The notes beneath the pieces are model-generated. The model worked only from the letters and a program-made list of their open reading frames with translations, had not been told where the DNA came from and did not search any database. A DNA stretch of 6,043 nucleotides from an uncultured Odoribacter sp. (GTDB taxonomy: Bacteria; Bacteroidota; Bacteroidia; Bacteroidales; Marinifilaceae): positions 1 through 6,043 of the forward strand of contig CAJKZL010000209.1 of NCBI GenBank assembly GCA_905204385.1, written 5' to 3'. The number at the start of each line of letters is the position of its first letter. The stretch's first letter is position 1. The translations under genes were made by a program, and so were the position numbers. This document shows positions 5,718 to 6,043 of the stretch, piece by piece.

Positions 5718-6043
5718 ATGAAAAAATCAAATTTGCTGTTATGTGTTTTATTCCTGTTTACAGGCATGTGGGTTGCTTGTTCGGACGACGATAAAGGCGG
5801 GGGCGGCGGTGATGATCACTATGCTGCTGCAACAGTGAAGGCAACAGAATACGGAGAATGGACTTATTTCGATTTTGCTTCGGGAACGTCCCGAACTTTG
5901 GAAATCAAGGGAATAGAGGGTGCTGTCACCGGTATTTATTATGGCTCTTTTGAAATCTCCGTTCGGGGAACTGCTTATGGTACGCAGGACTCGGTGAAAT
6001 TAATCGTTTCCCGGTTGTCGGACGATTCGGTTGCTATCGACGT
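5718..6043 (+). CDS. Surface-type lipoprotein, HmuY/calycin-like (3' end cut by the window)
   Basis: The first 108 codons are visible and the gene runs off the right edge. The N-terminus is a type II signal peptide: MKKSN, a hydrophobic stretch to about residue 18, then VAC with the lipidated Cys at 21. The residues after it, SDDD (22-25), match the Bacteroides form of the lipoprotein export signal that sends lipoproteins to the cell surface. A Gly5 linker (27-31) follows. The mature part has EYGEWTYFDF (about 44-53), resembling the opening strand of HmuY-family proteins. After it come YYGSFEISVRG and DSVKLIVSRLSDDSVAID, alternating strand patterns typical of calycin-like beta-barrel lipoproteins of Bacteroidetes. 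HmuY itself binds haem, but that role is not established here because the rest is missing. The ATG at 5718 is chosen for the signal peptide directly after it. The gene is divergent from the permease unit. Confidence 0.8.
   Translation, partial: MKKSNLLLCVLFLFTGMWVACSDDDKGGGGGDDHYAAATVKATEYGEWTYFDFASGTSRTLEIKGIEGAVTGIYYGSFEISVRGTAYGTQDSVKLIVSRLSDDSVAID

Noticed and set aside
1..6043. CRISPR array, tRNA, rRNA, insertion sequence or phage genes
   Set aside because: No regularly spaced direct repeats, tRNA cloverleaf, rRNA segments, transposase frames or phage-like proteins were seen.

Overview
The window looks like chromosomal DNA from a Bacteroidales-type gut or oral anaerobe. Three things point there. 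Two tandem ~790-residue permeases show the double MacB-periplasmic-core/FtsX architecture common in that order. A lipoprotein carries Cys-Ser-Asp-Asp-Asp, like the Bacteroides surface-export signal. Candidate promoters match the Bacteroides -7 element TAnnTTTG. Genus and species cannot be fixed from the sequence.

Layout. Positions 1-378 hold no gene I can recognise on either strand. They form the region downstream of a minus-strand cobalamin (B12) riboswitch at 379-554, and contain a terminator-like hairpin (340-369) and a widely spaced inverted repeat (197-311). The gene the riboswitch controls lies beyond the left edge or has decayed. From 5350 down to 603 run two paralogous minus-strand FtsX/MacB-type permeases. 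A 367-bp divergent intergenic region (5351-5717) holds several inverted repeats and one good Bacteroides-type promoter. At 5718 a plus-strand lipoprotein gene starts and runs off the right edge. It resembles HmuY/calycin-like Bacteroidetes lipoproteins.

The most notable observation is in the upstream permease (3062-5350). It ends at an in-frame TAG inside its last membrane helix. Directly after the TAG, in the same frame, 26 more codons continue the family C-terminus and align without gaps to the end of the downstream paralogue. They finish in a TAA that overlaps the next gene's ATG (TAATG). The gene was therefore once about 789 residues and translationally coupled to its partner. A single amber codon now interrupts it, as a recent nonsense mutation, a sequencing error or, less likely, a readthrough site.

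The two permeases appear to form a bicistronic unit without a visible ATPase, so any ATP-binding partner must be encoded elsewhere. The lipoprotein is divergently transcribed from them. Palindromes sharing an AAAT-N5-ATTT core lie on both sides of the intergenic region, so joint control is possible but unproven.
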